A stretch of 64,000 nt of DNA from RGIG7213 sp045540335. Lineage in GTDB: Bacteria > Bacillota > Clostridia > Oscillospirales > CAG-272. The notes under the pieces are model-generated. The model saw nothing but the letters and a program-made list of their open reading frames with translations. It made no database searches and was not told the DNA's origin. Each line of letters opens with the position of its first letter. Position 1 is the first letter of the stretch. The DNA is taken from the NCBI GenBank assembly GCA_045540335.1, contig JAZQHC010000018.1:62001-126000 (forward strand), in the 5' to 3' direction. Shown here piece after piece: positions 1-9,018 of the stretch. Position numbers and translations under genes: made by a program.

Positions 1-210
1 GCCGAATATAGCCTCGCATTCGGGATATTCTTTTTTTATTATTTCTACAAGACCGTTTTCCACATCTGTTCTTACGTCGGGTGAGGTAAGCGTTAATCTG
101 TTATCGCAGTAAATAGGGCTTTTTATTCCGCTTGCCCAGGTGAACGGTTCTTCAGGGCGAAGAAAAACTGCTTTAATGGATAATAAGTCTTTTGCGATAA
201 GTTTTTTCAT
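1..210 (-). CDS. pyrE: Orotate phosphoribosyltransferase, N-terminal part (cut by window edge)
   Basis: The 70 visible codons begin MKKLIAKDLLSIKAVF and continue with the PyrE N-terminal signature around WASGIKSPIYCDNR, where the orotate pocket starts. PyrE joins orotate to PRPP to make OMP, the step before PyrF. An AAAGGA ribosome site precedes the ATG. It is the last visible gene of the leftward pyr operon, 36 bases after pyrF. The catalytic PRPP loop lies outside the window, so completeness cannot be judged. Confidence 0.9.
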   Translation of the reverse strand, partial: MKKLIAKDLLSIKAVFLRPEEPFTWASGIKSPIYCDNRLTLTSPDVRTDVENGLVEIIKKEYPECEAIFG

Positions 211-246
211 TTTATGAATATTCCTTTCTGTTTGAAAAGTTGGATA

Positions 247-951
247 TTATTCGCCTTTTACAAATTGGTTTACACACTTGATATAACTTTCAAGCGGATC
301 GTTTGCGGCGGTTATCGGGCGGCCCACTACTATATAGTCGCTTCCCAGCTGCCTTGCTTTTGCAGGGGTGGTAAAGCGTACCTGGTCGCCTACGTCACCG
401 TCGGCAAAGCGTATGCCGGGCGTTATGGTTAAAAAGTCTTGGCCGCAGGCATCTTTAACCTCAGGTACTTCAAGCGGAGAGCATACTACACCATCCAATC
501 CGGAATCGCGTGCGGTTTTGGCATAACTCATAACTACGTTTTTAAGCGGTTTTTCAATAAGAAGCTCGTTTCTCATTCTTTCTTCGCTTGTCGATGTTAA
601 TTGCGTTACAGCAATAAGAAGCGGTCTGCTTCCGTCTTGCCTTGTAAGACCTTCTATTGCGTATTTCATCATTTCACTTCCGCCTGCGGCGTGAAGATTG
701 CATATATCAACGTCCAAGCGCGAAAGCGAAGCCATTGCTTTTTTTACTGTGTTTGGAATATCGTGCAGCTTGAGATCAAGAAAAACCTTGTAACCTCTGT
801 TTTTTATTTCGTAAACTATTTGCGGGCCTTCAGCGTAAAAAAGCTCCATGCCTATTTTAAAGTACGGCGAATAGCCTTCAAATTTTGATATAAAATCGAT
901 TGTTTGCTGTTTTCCTGCAAAATCGCAGGCAATTATTACGTCGCGATTCAT
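247..951 (-). CDS. pyrF: Orotidine 5'-phosphate decarboxylase
   Basis: 234 residues, the normal length for the bacterial class. It decarboxylates OMP to UMP. The N-terminus VIIACDFAGK is the first beta strand, and the catalytic motif DLKLHDIPNT (Asp-x-Lys-x-x-Asp) is near residue 60; the phosphate-binding end is VVGRPI. Its ATG overlaps the pyrD stop (ATGA), so translation is probably coupled. Confidence 0.96.
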   Translation of the reverse strand: MNRDVIIACDFAGKQQTIDFISKFEGYSPYFKIGMELFYAEGPQIVYEIKNRGYKVFLDLKLHDIPNTVKKAMASLSRLDVDICNLHAAGGSEMMKYAIEGLTRQDGSRPLLIAVTQLTSTSEERMRNELLIEKPLKNVVMSYAKTARDSGLDGVVCSPLEVPEVKDACGQDFLTITPGIRFADGDVGDQVRFTTPAKARQLGSDYIVVGRPITAANDPLESYIKCVNQFVKGE

Positions 952-1862
952 TTTTTGCTTACTCCTATCAAATCAGTAATTTTTTCATAACCCAAAGATG
1001 GGATAAGTTTATCCAGATCTTCAATTATTTCTTTACAAATGTAAGGATTTATAAGGTTTGCCGCCCCTATTTGAACGGCGCTTGCGCCTGCCATCATCAT
1101 TTCTGCAACGTCGCGTGCGCTTGATACACCGCCCATGCCGATAACAGGTATGCTTACGGCACTTGTTACCTGATACACCATGCGTAAAGCCAACGGGAAC
1201 AATGCCGGGCCCGACATTCCCCCCATAACCCTGCCTAAAACGGGTTTGCCGGTTTTTATATCTATCCTCATACCTTGAAGGGTGTTTATAAGTGAAAGAC
1301 CGTCTGCCCCTGCGTTTTCGCACGCTTTTGCGATTGAAACGATATCTGTAACGTTGGGCGTAAGCTTCATAAATATTGGCTTTGTTGTAACCTTTTTTAC
1401 TTCTTTTGTAACTTCTGCGGCAACAGATGCATCTGTGCCGAATGCCATGCCGCCGCCGTGTATGTTCGGACAGCTTATATTTACTTCTATTATACCTACT
1501 TGTTCTTCCTTGTCAAGCAAAGAAGCAACGTAAACATAGTCTTCTATCTTATCGCCGCTGATGTTTGCGATAACTTTTTTGGAAAAATATTTTTTCATTT
1601 CGGGCAATTCATGCTCGATAACGCTATGAACGCCCGGATTTTGCAAGCCTACGGAGTTTAACATTCCACACGGGCATTCGGCTATTCGAGGCTGTTCGTT
1701 TCCATCCTTTGGAAATCTTGTCGTGCCCTTGAATGAAAAAGACCCCAATATATTTATATCGTAGTATTTAGAAAATTCTTTACCGTATCCAAAGCATCCG
1801 CTTGCGGGGATAACGGGGTTGTCAAGCATCATGCCGCACAGGTTTACCTTCAAATCTGCCAT
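948..1862 (-). CDS. pyrD: Dihydroorotate dehydrogenase B, catalytic subunit
   Basis: 304-residue class 1B FMN enzyme, oxidising dihydroorotate to orotate. Class 1B is shown by the catalytic cysteine in VNISCPN and by the adjacent pyrK gene for the electron-transfer subunit. Substrate and FMN motifs INTLQGM and GMGGVSS are visible. An AAAGGAG site sits inside the end of pyrK and the two genes overlap by 13 bases, which fits coupled synthesis of an alpha2-beta2 complex. Confidence 0.96.
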   Translation of the reverse strand: MADLKVNLCGMMLDNPVIPASGCFGYGKEFSKYYDINILGSFSFKGTTRFPKDGNEQPRIAECPCGMLNSVGLQNPGVHSVIEHELPEMKKYFSKKVIANISGDKIEDYVYVASLLDKEEQVGIIEVNISCPNIHGGGMAFGTDASVAAEVTKEVKKVTTKPIFMKLTPNVTDIVSIAKACENAGADGLSLINTLQGMRIDIKTGKPVLGRVMGGMSGPALFPLALRMVYQVTSAVSIPVIGMGGVSSARDVAEMMMAGASAVQIGAANLINPYICKEIIEDLDKLIPSLGYEKITDLIGVSKK

Positions 1863-2578
1863 ACTATTTCTCCTTTATTGAATACGGGACCCTCTTTACA
1901 CACTCTTTTCATGCCGCTTTTCGTGGGGATAGAGCATCCCATGCAAGCCCCAAATCCGCAACCCATGCGTGCTTCGAAGGAATATTGCCCGTCTGTATTT
2001 GACTTGTCGTATAAAGCCTTAAGCATCGGCAAAGGCCCGCATGCGTACGTGTAATCGTAATCGTGAAGCTGTAATGCGTCGGTAACGAAGCCTTTTACGC
2101 CAAACGAGCCGTTGGCGGTCGTTACCGTAACCTGAATGCCAAGCTTTTCAAACTCGTTCTTGTAAAATACGTCGCTTTCTGTATTAAATCCCAATATTAC
2201 CGACGGCATTTTGCCTGCCTGTATCAATTTTTTGCAAAGGTAGTACAAAGGTGGAACGCCTACGCCGCCGCCGACAAGCAAAGGCTTTTCTGTGTTGACG
2301 GAAATGTCAAACCCGTTCCCAAGACCCGAAATAACGTCTATGCAAATGCCTTCTTTATAGTCGGACATTGCGTGCGTGCCTACGCCTACCGTCTTGTATA
2401 TCAGGGTTAATTCATCGCCGTTTACATCGCACACCGATATGGGGCGGCGAAGATAAAAGCCCGGTAATTTTAATTCGACAAATTGCCCCGGTGAAGTGAT
2501 CGTGCCGGTATCGCCTTTCAAAACGGCTTTGTAAATATCAAGTGCGATCTTTTCGTTTGATATCATTGTGAAATTCAT
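1850..2578 (-). CDS. pyrK: Dihydroorotate dehydrogenase B, electron-transfer subunit
   Basis: 242 residues with a ferredoxin-reductase fold. The FAD motif is FYLRRPISV, the NAD site is near GGGVGVPPLYYL, and a C-terminal [2Fe-2S] cluster is formed by cysteines in CGFGACMGCSIP and the later RVCKEGPVF. It passes electrons from PyrD's FMN to NAD. It is 3 bases from pyrC and overlaps pyrD. Confidence 0.95.
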   Translation of the reverse strand: MNFTMISNEKIALDIYKAVLKGDTGTITSPGQFVELKLPGFYLRRPISVCDVNGDELTLIYKTVGVGTHAMSDYKEGICIDVISGLGNGFDISVNTEKPLLVGGGVGVPPLYYLCKKLIQAGKMPSVILGFNTESDVFYKNEFEKLGIQVTVTTANGSFGVKGFVTDALQLHDYDYTYACGPLPMLKALYDKSNTDGQYSFEARMGCGFGACMGCSIPTKSGMKRVCKEGPVFNKGEIVWQI

Positions 2579-2581
2579 AAA

Positions 2582-3784
2582 TTATACCTGCCATACTGTT
2601 TTTTCGTTATATACGGTTAGTACGTTTTTACCGTAAACCTCGTAGCCTTCAAATGGGGTGGATTTTCCCATAGATATGAATTTTTTAGAATCTATTGTGT
2701 ATTTTTCTTCAAGATCTATAACGGCAAATTCGCTTTTGCTTGTGGGAATATTCAATATTTTTCTTGGTGCAAAGCACATTTTGTCGATCAACTGATCAAG
2801 CGTTATTATACCGCGCTTTACAAGATAAGTGTATAAAACAGGGAAGGCTGTTTCAAGCCCGGTTATTCCCATTGCGCTTTTTTCAAGTCCTTTTGATTTT
2901 TCTTCCTCTGAATGGGGGGCATGATCTGTTGCTATAACGTCGATAGTGCCGTCTATCAAGCCCGCGATCAGCGATGCTCTGTCGTTTTCTGATCGTAACG
3001 GCGGATTCATTTTAAACCTACCATCTTCCTTCAGATCCTTATCAGAAAGTATAAGGTAATGGGGAGCCGTTTCGCACGTTACGGGCAGTCCTCTTTTTTT
3101 GGCATCGCGGATAAGGTCAACGCTTTCGGAACACGAAATGTGACAAACGTGATATCTGCAATTTGTTTGTTCAACGATTTTTAAATCACGCCTTATCATC
3201 TCGTACTCGCTTGCAGAAGATATCCCCCTGTGATTGTGGGCTTTGGCATACTCTCCATCATGTATATACCCATTATTTAAAAGTGAATTTACTTCGCAAT
3301 GTGCCGCGTATATTCCGCCGACACTTTTGCACTTTTCCATCGCTGAAAGAACCGTATCGTCTTCCTGCACACCTGAACCGTCATCTGAAAAAAGATGTGT
3401 AAAATGCGACATTTCTTCAAAATCGACAGGCGTACTTCCTTTTCTTTCTTTTGTAATACAGCTGTACGGAATCGTTCTTATAACCGAATCTTTTTTTATT
3501 ATGTCAAGCTGCACTTCAATATTTTTTGTATTATCGGGCGCGGGGGAAAGGTTCGGCATCGTGCATACCGTGGTATATCCTGCGCTTGCAGCGGCAAGCG
3601 ACCCCGTTTTTATCGTTTCTTTATAAGAAAAACCGGGCTGCCTGAAATGAACGTGCATATCAGCAAAACCCGGAATCAATATCAAATTTTTATCATCGGA
3701 AATATAAACAATTTTACCGCCGAAAGAAGCATCGTTTACTGCTTTAAAAGCGATATCCTTCAAAACGTTGCCGTCAACCTTCAT
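2582..3784 (-). CDS. pyrC: Dihydroorotase
   Basis: 400-residue class I dihydroorotase, cyclising carbamoyl-aspartate to dihydroorotate. Metal-binding residues are visible in DMHVHFRQPG near the N-terminus and in ATDHAPHS near residue 290. The ATG at 3784 is preferred over an in-frame GTG three codons upstream, because that GTG overlaps the GGAGG site that sits 8 bases before the ATG. It is the first gene of the operon; pyrB, carAB and pyrR are not in the window. Confidence 0.95.
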   Translation of the reverse strand: MKVDGNVLKDIAFKAVNDASFGGKIVYISDDKNLILIPGFADMHVHFRQPGFSYKETIKTGSLAAASAGYTTVCTMPNLSPAPDNTKNIEVQLDIIKKDSVIRTIPYSCITKERKGSTPVDFEEMSHFTHLFSDDGSGVQEDDTVLSAMEKCKSVGGIYAAHCEVNSLLNNGYIHDGEYAKAHNHRGISSASEYEMIRRDLKIVEQTNCRYHVCHISCSESVDLIRDAKKRGLPVTCETAPHYLILSDKDLKEDGRFKMNPPLRSENDRASLIAGLIDGTIDVIATDHAPHSEEEKSKGLEKSAMGITGLETAFPVLYTYLVKRGIITLDQLIDKMCFAPRKILNIPTSKSEFAVIDLEEKYTIDSKKFISMGKSTPFEGYEVYGKNVLTVYNEKTVWQV

Positions 3785-3812
3785 GATTCGCACCTCCGAA
3801 CTTGTTTAAATC

Positions 3813-3841
3813 ATCATATCACCAAGGGCGATGCTTGTCAA
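3813..3841 (-). promoter_or_regulatory. Promoter of the pyr operon
   Basis: TTGACA (3836-3841) and TATGAT (3813-3818) are separated by 17 bases. The predicted start lies about 20 bases before pyrC, so there is no room for a PyrR-type attenuator or other long leader. Any UMP feedback must act another way. Confidence 0.8.
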
Positions 3842-3948
3842 CCGAAAACTGTTAATTTCAGAATAATAAATTGTAAAATACGATTATAAACATCTATATT
3901 ATAACGACCTATTACAAATCTTACATAACCGCAAATGCCTGCCCGCTA

Positions 3949-3977
3949 TTGACTTTGAAGTGAAGTTATGTTATAAT
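3949..3977 (+). promoter_or_regulatory. Promoter of the GLUG/dockerin protein gene
   Basis: TTGACT (3949-3954), a 17-base spacer, and a consensus TATAAT (3972-3977), about 50 bases before the ATG at 4030. Confidence 0.75.
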
Positions 3978-4029
3978 ATATCCGATATTAAGGTGTATAT
4001 GCTTTAAAAGAAAGGTACGGTATTTTTGG

Positions 4030-5586
4030 ATGGTTAAATTAAGATCGTTAAAAATTATGGCTTTTCTCATCGCACTGTGTATTACTGCTTCTTGTGGCTT
4101 GTGTTATGTAAGTGCGGAAACGATCAGCCCTAATGCAAACGGCGTTTACGAAATATCTACGTACGAACAGCTTTGTACTTTTGCAGACCTTGTTAACGGT
4201 ACGGGCATATATTCGGCAAACGGTGCTGTTTCAAATGCAAGTGCAATACTTACCTCGTCTGTGACGGCGAATGAGGATTTGCTTAATGAAAACGGCGACC
4301 TTGCAGACGGCACGTTTAAAATGTGGAATCCGATTGAAAATTTCAGCGGTACTTTTAATGGAAACGGATATTACATAACGGGCTTGTATATCGACGGGTC
4401 AGAGAATAATCAAGGGCTGTTTTCTACTATTGAAAACAGCGGTATTGTAAAGAATCTCGGCGTTTACTCCTCGTATATCTGCGGGGCAGACAGTTTAGGT
4501 ATTATAGCAGGCACTTCGTATGGCGAAATATCAAACTGCTTTGTCAGCGGCAATGTTTTTGCACTTTCCTGTTACTTTGCTGCAGGCGGTATTGTGGGTG
4601 CTTCTTACGGCAACATATATGGTTGCGATAATAGTGCTACCGTGTTTGCTGTATCGGGCTTTTCAAACGGTGAATATACCGGTTACAGCGGCGGCATTGC
4701 AGGTGCTTGTAACGGCGTTATAAGCGGTTGTGCCAACTACGGCGAGATAATAAATACCGATTCTTCTGCCGGCGGCATCTGCGGTAAGGGCGCGGAGATA
4801 ATCAATTCTTACAACAGGGGCCCTGTTACGGGCGTAAAGGAAGCAGGCGGCATTGCGGGTCAAGTAAACGGTAAGGTTGAAAACTGCTACCACCTTGGCG
4901 AGGTTTTCGTAAACGTAGATACCGAAAAAAGCGGTTCTTACGGGGCAATAGCAGGTGTTGCGTACATAAATTCCGAAAAAACTGTTGAAGAATATTTTTT
5001 GAACAACTATTATAACGGCGTTGGCGTAATTGGCGTAGGCAAATATGTTTTGAATGAATCGTCAACTACACTTCAAACAGATGTAAGCGGCACAATAAAT
5101 ACGGATGAAAACAGTTTTTTAAACGGAAGTGTGGCTTATAAACTTGGAAGCGGTTACGGAATGATCATCGGCAGCGATACAGCACCGATCCGTGCGGATG
5201 GATACAATGAAGTATATTATATTGACGAAGATATAGTTTGTGACAATTCAACGTTGTACGGCGTTGTTGACGGATACGCAAACTCGTCTTTATATGTTAT
5301 TGCAAACGAAGGGTACGCGTTTGTCGGCTGGTTTTCTGGCGAAAATTGTGTAAGCGCCACACCGTGGATACCTACGCAAGCATTTATAAGTGAACGCGCC
5401 GAGGTGCTTATATGCGAAAAAGGCGATTTAAACGGTGATGGCAGCTTTAACGCAAAAGATGTTATTAGATGCAAAAAAATGCTTGTAAGCGGTTGCGGTA
5501 TATGGCACGATGCGGCTGATGTCAATAGTGACGGCAACGTTGACGAAAGTGATCTTGCCCTCGTGATTGAAAAGGTTAACGGCTGA
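4030..5586 (+). CDS. Secreted GLUG-repeat protein with C-terminal type I dockerin
   Basis: 518 residues. The N-terminus has a basic start and a hydrophobic stretch ending near VSAE, an export signal. The middle holds at least four GLUG-like beta repeats of the form GGIxGxxxGxIxxCxNxGxV (for example GGIAGACNGVISGCANYG), as found in surface adhesins. The last about 60 residues form a dockerin with two calcium loops, DLNGDGSFNAKD and DVNSDGNVDESD. Dockerins bind cohesin domains of scaffoldins; no cohesin gene is in the window. The ligand is unknown. It is a single-gene unit with its own promoter and terminator. Confidence 0.85.
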   Translation: MVKLRSLKIMAFLIALCITASCGLCYVSAETISPNANGVYEISTYEQLCTFADLVNGTGIYSANGAVSNASAILTSSVTANEDLLNENGDLADGTFKMWNPIENFSGTFNGNGYYITGLYIDGSENNQGLFSTIENSGIVKNLGVYSSYICGADSLGIIAGTSYGEISNCFVSGNVFALSCYFAAGGIVGASYGNIYGCDNSATVFAVSGFSNGEYTGYSGGIAGACNGVISGCANYGEIINTDSSAGGICGKGAEIINSYNRGPVTGVKEAGGIAGQVNGKVENCYHLGEVFVNVDTEKSGSYGAIAGVAYINSEKTVEEYFLNNYYNGVGVIGVGKYVLNESSTTLQTDVSGTINTDENSFLNGSVAYKLGSGYGMIIGSDTAPIRADGYNEVYYIDEDIVCDNSTLYGVVDGYANSSLYVIANEGYAFVGWFSGENCVSATPWIPTQAFISERAEVLICEKGDLNGDGSFNAKDVIRCKKMLVSGCGIWHDAADVNSDGNVDESDLALVIEKVNG

Positions 5587-5601
5587 TATAATGAAAATAA
5601 A

Positions 5602-5636
5602 AGGTTCGGTACATTTTAGGTATCGAATCTTTTTTT
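5602..5636 (+). terminator. Rho-independent terminator
   Basis: An 11-pair stem (5602-5612 with 5620-5630, three G-U pairs) is followed by seven T residues, just after the stop at 5586. The rest of the 5587-5935 gap holds only the next promoter. Confidence 0.75.
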
Positions 5637-5822
5637 GTTTGAAGTAAAATTGATTTTTGAATTGTAAGAAAGTATGTACGATGTTTTATAAACTAATCCA
5701 CGGTATGTTTTTTTGTATATTTTGTTAAAATTGATATTGTTTAAGCGATTAAAAGATGCTAATTCGTCAATGTGCACAAAAAGCGGATAAAAAGATTGTG
5801 AATCATTTCATTGCAAAATTCC

Positions 5823-5852
5823 TTGACATACCTTGCTTTTTTATGTTAAAAT
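5823..5852 (+). promoter_or_regulatory. Promoter of the CHAP/dockerin protein gene
   Basis: TTGACA (5823-5828), an 18-base spacer, and TAAAAT (5847-5852) with an extended TG at 5844-5845. The transcript leader is about 75 bases. Confidence 0.75.
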
Positions 5853-5935
5853 GGTACGGACGAAAAAGGGCTGATATGCCCATAAATTAATTTTATGCAA
5901 TTATGCAATTGCGTACAGAAAGGCGGATTTCAGAA

Positions 5936-8071
5936 ATGAAAACATTTACATCAAAAGCATTAAGTGCTGTGGCAATTATGCTTGTTATGGCTACGCTTAT
6001 GATGCTTATTCCCGCTATGCCGGTAAGCGCCCTTACTTATTCAGAGGCTTCTTCCTCTTATAAAAGTGGTGTTTACTATAGAAGGCTTACGGCGGTTGAG
6101 CTTACGGGTGTACAAAGGCTTGATATAACAAACGTTGCTAATTCGCAGGTTGGTTATCAGGAAGGTTCAAGTTCTTCCTCACTTTCCGGTGAATCCTACG
6201 GTGGTTCTAACTATACGGAATACGGTCGTTGGTACGATATGCAAGACATGTGGTGCGCTATGTTCGTATCATGGTGTGCATATGTTTGCAATATTCCCAG
6301 CTCCATTATTACATACCACTCTTATACACCTACCGGTTTGTCTTGGTTCAAAAACAGAGGCCAGGCGTACTCACGTGCAACGGTTGCTTCGGGTGGATAT
6401 ACACCTATAAAGGGTGATATCATTTACTTCAAATCTTCCCGCAACCAAAACACCACGAACCACATCGGTATTGTAACAGGCTATTCTAACGGTACTGTTT
6501 ATACGGTAGAGGGTAACACGAGCTCTGCTACAATTTCCACAAACGGCGGTGCTGTTGCAGCAAAATCTTATTCAATCAGCAATACGTATATAGTTTACAT
6601 TTGTAAACCTGCCTATACAACAGGTACAACTACAGTTGCTTCTACGTATGTAAATACATTGGAAACATCCGGTTCTGATTATTCACAACAAACAAACAAC
6701 CCCACAAATGCTACGATGACGGTTAATAAGAACGGCGTGTTTAACCTCCAGGGATGGAGCTTGCACTCCGATGGTATTGACCATTTCGAATGGAATATCA
6801 ACACAACATCGTGGGGAACACTTAACAGCACGTTCCGTCAGGATGTCGCTAATGCATATCCTTCGTATTCGAAATGTACTGATATAAATGCTTTTTCACA
6901 AGAAATTGCAGCTGCAGGTTTGGCAACAGGTAAAAACTATATTGACATACGCGGCTATACGAAAAAGGGTAACTATTACACTGTAGGTAGGTTGACAGTT
7001 ATTGTTATGCCGGATGACAGTGCGACATCGTTGTCGGTTCCCAAAACTACCGTATCGCTTGATGAAGGTGTTGAATTTACCGCAAAGGGTGACCATCAGT
7101 ATGCATGGGTTGGCTTGTTTGGCCGAAACGACAACCCGGGCGAGGTTCCTTCTTATCTGTGGTACGAAATGGGTAAAGACGAGGTTACTATAAACCTCAT
7201 GCACTCTGAAGGCGTTACTGCCAACAGCAGCAGAGGTGAAGTAATGGTAGGTGAATACAGACTTTACTTGTTCGTTGATGCGGACTATATTGTAGATGAA
7301 TATATCGATATTACGATTACATCTAAACAGGGTATTATGTACTGTCTTGACTCCCCTAATCCCAAAACAGTTGAAGTTCCTCAAGGCGAAAATATAAAAT
7401 TGGCAGGTTGGGCACTTCACAACAACGGTATCAAGTCTTTCCACTACACTATTGACGATGGTGCGAAGATCGCTATTACAGATGTAACATCTCGCGCAGA
7501 CGTTTTGAATGCATTCCCTGCATACGCAACATCTTGCGCTGATATCAACGGATATTCTCACTTCATCGCTACGGATAACCTTGAAGCAGGCGATCATACG
7601 ATCGTTATCTACGCAACCTCTAAAGATGGTTATGAGTTCGTTATTGGCAGAGTTTCCGCCAATATTAAGGGTTCGCTTTCCGCTAAAGACGATTCTATCG
7701 AAATTAACAGAGATGGCGACGTTAACTACGTAACGTCCGTTAAGCCCGGTCTTTCCGCTGATGAAGTTGCAGCACTCTTCAATGAAAACTGCACAATAGT
7801 TGATGCAAACGGCGAAGTTGTTGCTGACGGTTTCGTTGGAACCGGTTGCAAAGCAGTATATTATAACGGTACTAACATTGATGATGAGCTTGTAATTATC
7901 GTTCCTGCAGATGTTGACGGTAACGGCGTAGTTACCGCTAAAGACATCATCAAAATGAAGAAAGTGCTTGCATCAAAGCTTACTCTTAAGTACGAAGCAG
8001 CTGCAGATGTTGACGGCAACGGTTCGATTACAAATGCTGACTTGACAGTCGCTATTGACCTTATGGGCTGA
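5936..8071 (+). CDS. Secreted CHAP-domain protein with duplicated module and C-terminal dockerin
   Basis: 711 residues from the ATG at 5936, which has AAGGCGG nine bases upstream; an in-frame ATG 33 bases earlier lacks this. A signal peptide ends near VSALT. A CHAP amidase/endopeptidase domain follows (about residues 60-215), with Cys107 in MWCAMFVSWC, His176 in NHIGIV and a polar Asn in EGNTSS. Two copies of a roughly 95-residue module then appear, each marked by GW(S/A)LHxxGIxxF and ending (V/I)GRx(T/S), separated by another beta-rich region. A type I dockerin (DVDGNGVVTAKD, DVDGNGSITNAD) closes the protein. The likely role is cleavage of peptidoglycan peptides or bonds while attached to a cohesin-bearing scaffold. 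Confidence 0.88.
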   Translation: MKTFTSKALSAVAIMLVMATLMMLIPAMPVSALTYSEASSSYKSGVYYRRLTAVELTGVQRLDITNVANSQVGYQEGSSSSSLSGESYGGSNYTEYGRWYDMQDMWCAMFVSWCAYVCNIPSSIITYHSYTPTGLSWFKNRGQAYSRATVASGGYTPIKGDIIYFKSSRNQNTTNHIGIVTGYSNGTVYTVEGNTSSATISTNGGAVAAKSYSISNTYIVYICKPAYTTGTTTVASTYVNTLETSGSDYSQQTNNPTNATMTVNKNGVFNLQGWSLHSDGIDHFEWNINTTSWGTLNSTFRQDVANAYPSYSKCTDINAFSQEIAAAGLATGKNYIDIRGYTKKGNYYTVGRLTVIVMPDDSATSLSVPKTTVSLDEGVEFTAKGDHQYAWVGLFGRNDNPGEVPSYLWYEMGKDEVTINLMHSEGVTANSSRGEVMVGEYRLYLFVDADYIVDEYIDITITSKQGIMYCLDSPNPKTVEVPQGENIKLAGWALHNNGIKSFHYTIDDGAKIAITDVTSRADVLNAFPAYATSCADINGYSHFIATDNLEAGDHTIVIYATSKDGYEFVIGRVSANIKGSLSAKDDSIEINRDGDVNYVTSVKPGLSADEVAALFNENCTIVDANGEVVADGFVGTGCKAVYYNGTNIDDELVIIVPADVDGNGVVTAKDIIKMKKVLASKLTLKYEAAADVDGNGSITNADLTVAIDLMG

Positions 8072-8107
8072 TTATCAGTCGGATAAAGTCACTATAAATT
8101 TAAATAT

Positions 8108-8144
8108 AAAACCCACAAGTCATAAAGGCTTGTGGGTTTTTAAC
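8108..8144 (+). terminator. Rho-independent terminator
   Basis: A perfect 12-pair stem AAAACCCACAAG (8108-8119) with CTTGTGGGTTTT (8129-8140) ends in a T run, 36 bases after the CHAP gene. Confidence 0.85.
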
Positions 8145-8170
8145 AATGAGGAAATTTTCTTTTAAATCTA

Positions 8171-8199
8171 TTGACAAATAAGGGTAATAGTTGTATTAT
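8171..8199 (+). promoter_or_regulatory. Promoter of the ABC-2 transporter operon
   Basis: TTGACA (8171-8176), a 17-base spacer and TATTAT (8194-8199). The leader to the ATG at 8323 is about 115 bases; no clear hairpin or uORF was found in it. Confidence 0.7.
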
Positions 8200-8322
8200 T
8201 TAAGTAGGGAGAGATATGGTAATATAAGGTATTTTAAGAAATATCCGTACCGATTACCAAGGCGGTGACCGTTGACACCGCAAAGCATTATCCTGTATAA
8301 AATCGCAAAGGGGGTTTGCCGT

Positions 8323-9018
8323 ATGGCGCTTTTAGAGTATCGGGACATTTGCAAGACTTATGGCGATTTTCCTGCGGTATCAGGTATAAATCTCGACGTA
8401 GGTGCAGGTCGTATCGTTGGGCTGTTAGGTCCTAACGGAAGCGGAAAAACAACCTTGATTAAGATGACAACAGGTTTACTTTCACCTACAGGCGGCACGA
8501 TTCGGGTAGATGGCAATCCGATAGGAACAGAAAGTAAAAAAATAGTGTCGTACCTTCCCGAAAGAACGTATCTTGATGAAACTCTTACAGTGGATAGGGT
8601 TATCGATTTTTTCAGTGATTTCTATATTGATTTCGATAGAATAAAAGCTTACGATATTGTATCAAGGCTGAATATCGATACAAAACGCCGTATAAAAACG
8701 CTTTCAAAAGGAACAAAGGAAAAAATTCAGCTTTCTTTGGTAATGTCACGCAAAGCAAAGCTTTACCTTCTTGATGAGCCTATTGCGGGCGTTGATCCTG
8801 CCGCCAGGGAGTATATTTTAAATACAGTTCTTTCAAATTATGCAGAAAACTCAACGGTTGTAGTCTCAACACATTTGATCTCCGATGTGCAAGACGTGCT
8901 TGATGACGTTATATTTCTTTCACACGGCAAAATCATACACACCTCTACTGTGGGCTATATAAAAGACTGTTATAACAAGTCAGTTGACGAGTTGTTCAGG
9001 GAGGTGTTCAGATGTTAG
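8323..9018 (+). CDS. ABC transporter ATP-binding protein
   Basis: About 231 residues. Walker A is GPNGSGKTT, the signature is LSKGTKEK (a variant of LSGGQ) and Walker B is LYLLDEPIAGVDP; the switch histidine is in VSTHL. The start at 8323 is chosen for its AAAGGGGG site; 17 upstream in-frame codons from a TTG have a weaker context. It resembles ATPases of two-component ABC-2 systems for export of peptides or drugs. It overlaps the permease gene by 7 bases. The substrate is unknown. Confidence 0.88.
   Translation: MALLEYRDICKTYGDFPAVSGINLDVGAGRIVGLLGPNGSGKTTLIKMTTGLLSPTGGTIRVDGNPIGTESKKIVSYLPERTYLDETLTVDRVIDFFSDFYIDFDRIKAYDIVSRLNIDTKRRIKTLSKGTKEKIQLSLVMSRKAKLYLLDEPIAGVDPAAREYILNTVLSNYAENSTVVVSTHLISDVQDVLDDVIFLSHGKIIHTSTVGYIKDCYNKSVDELFREVFRC

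Noticed and set aside
6896..7597. Minus-strand reading frame of 233 codons inside the CHAP protein gene
   Set aside because: Antisense shadow of the duplicated modules; no ribosome site.
8216..8230. ATG-GTA-ATA-TAA in the ABC transporter leader as a leader peptide
   Set aside because: Three codons, no paired terminator/antiterminator hairpins; probably chance.
8272..8322. TTG start 51 bases upstream for the ABC ATPase
   Set aside because: The ATG at 8323 has AAAGGGGG at good spacing and begins the conserved domain directly.
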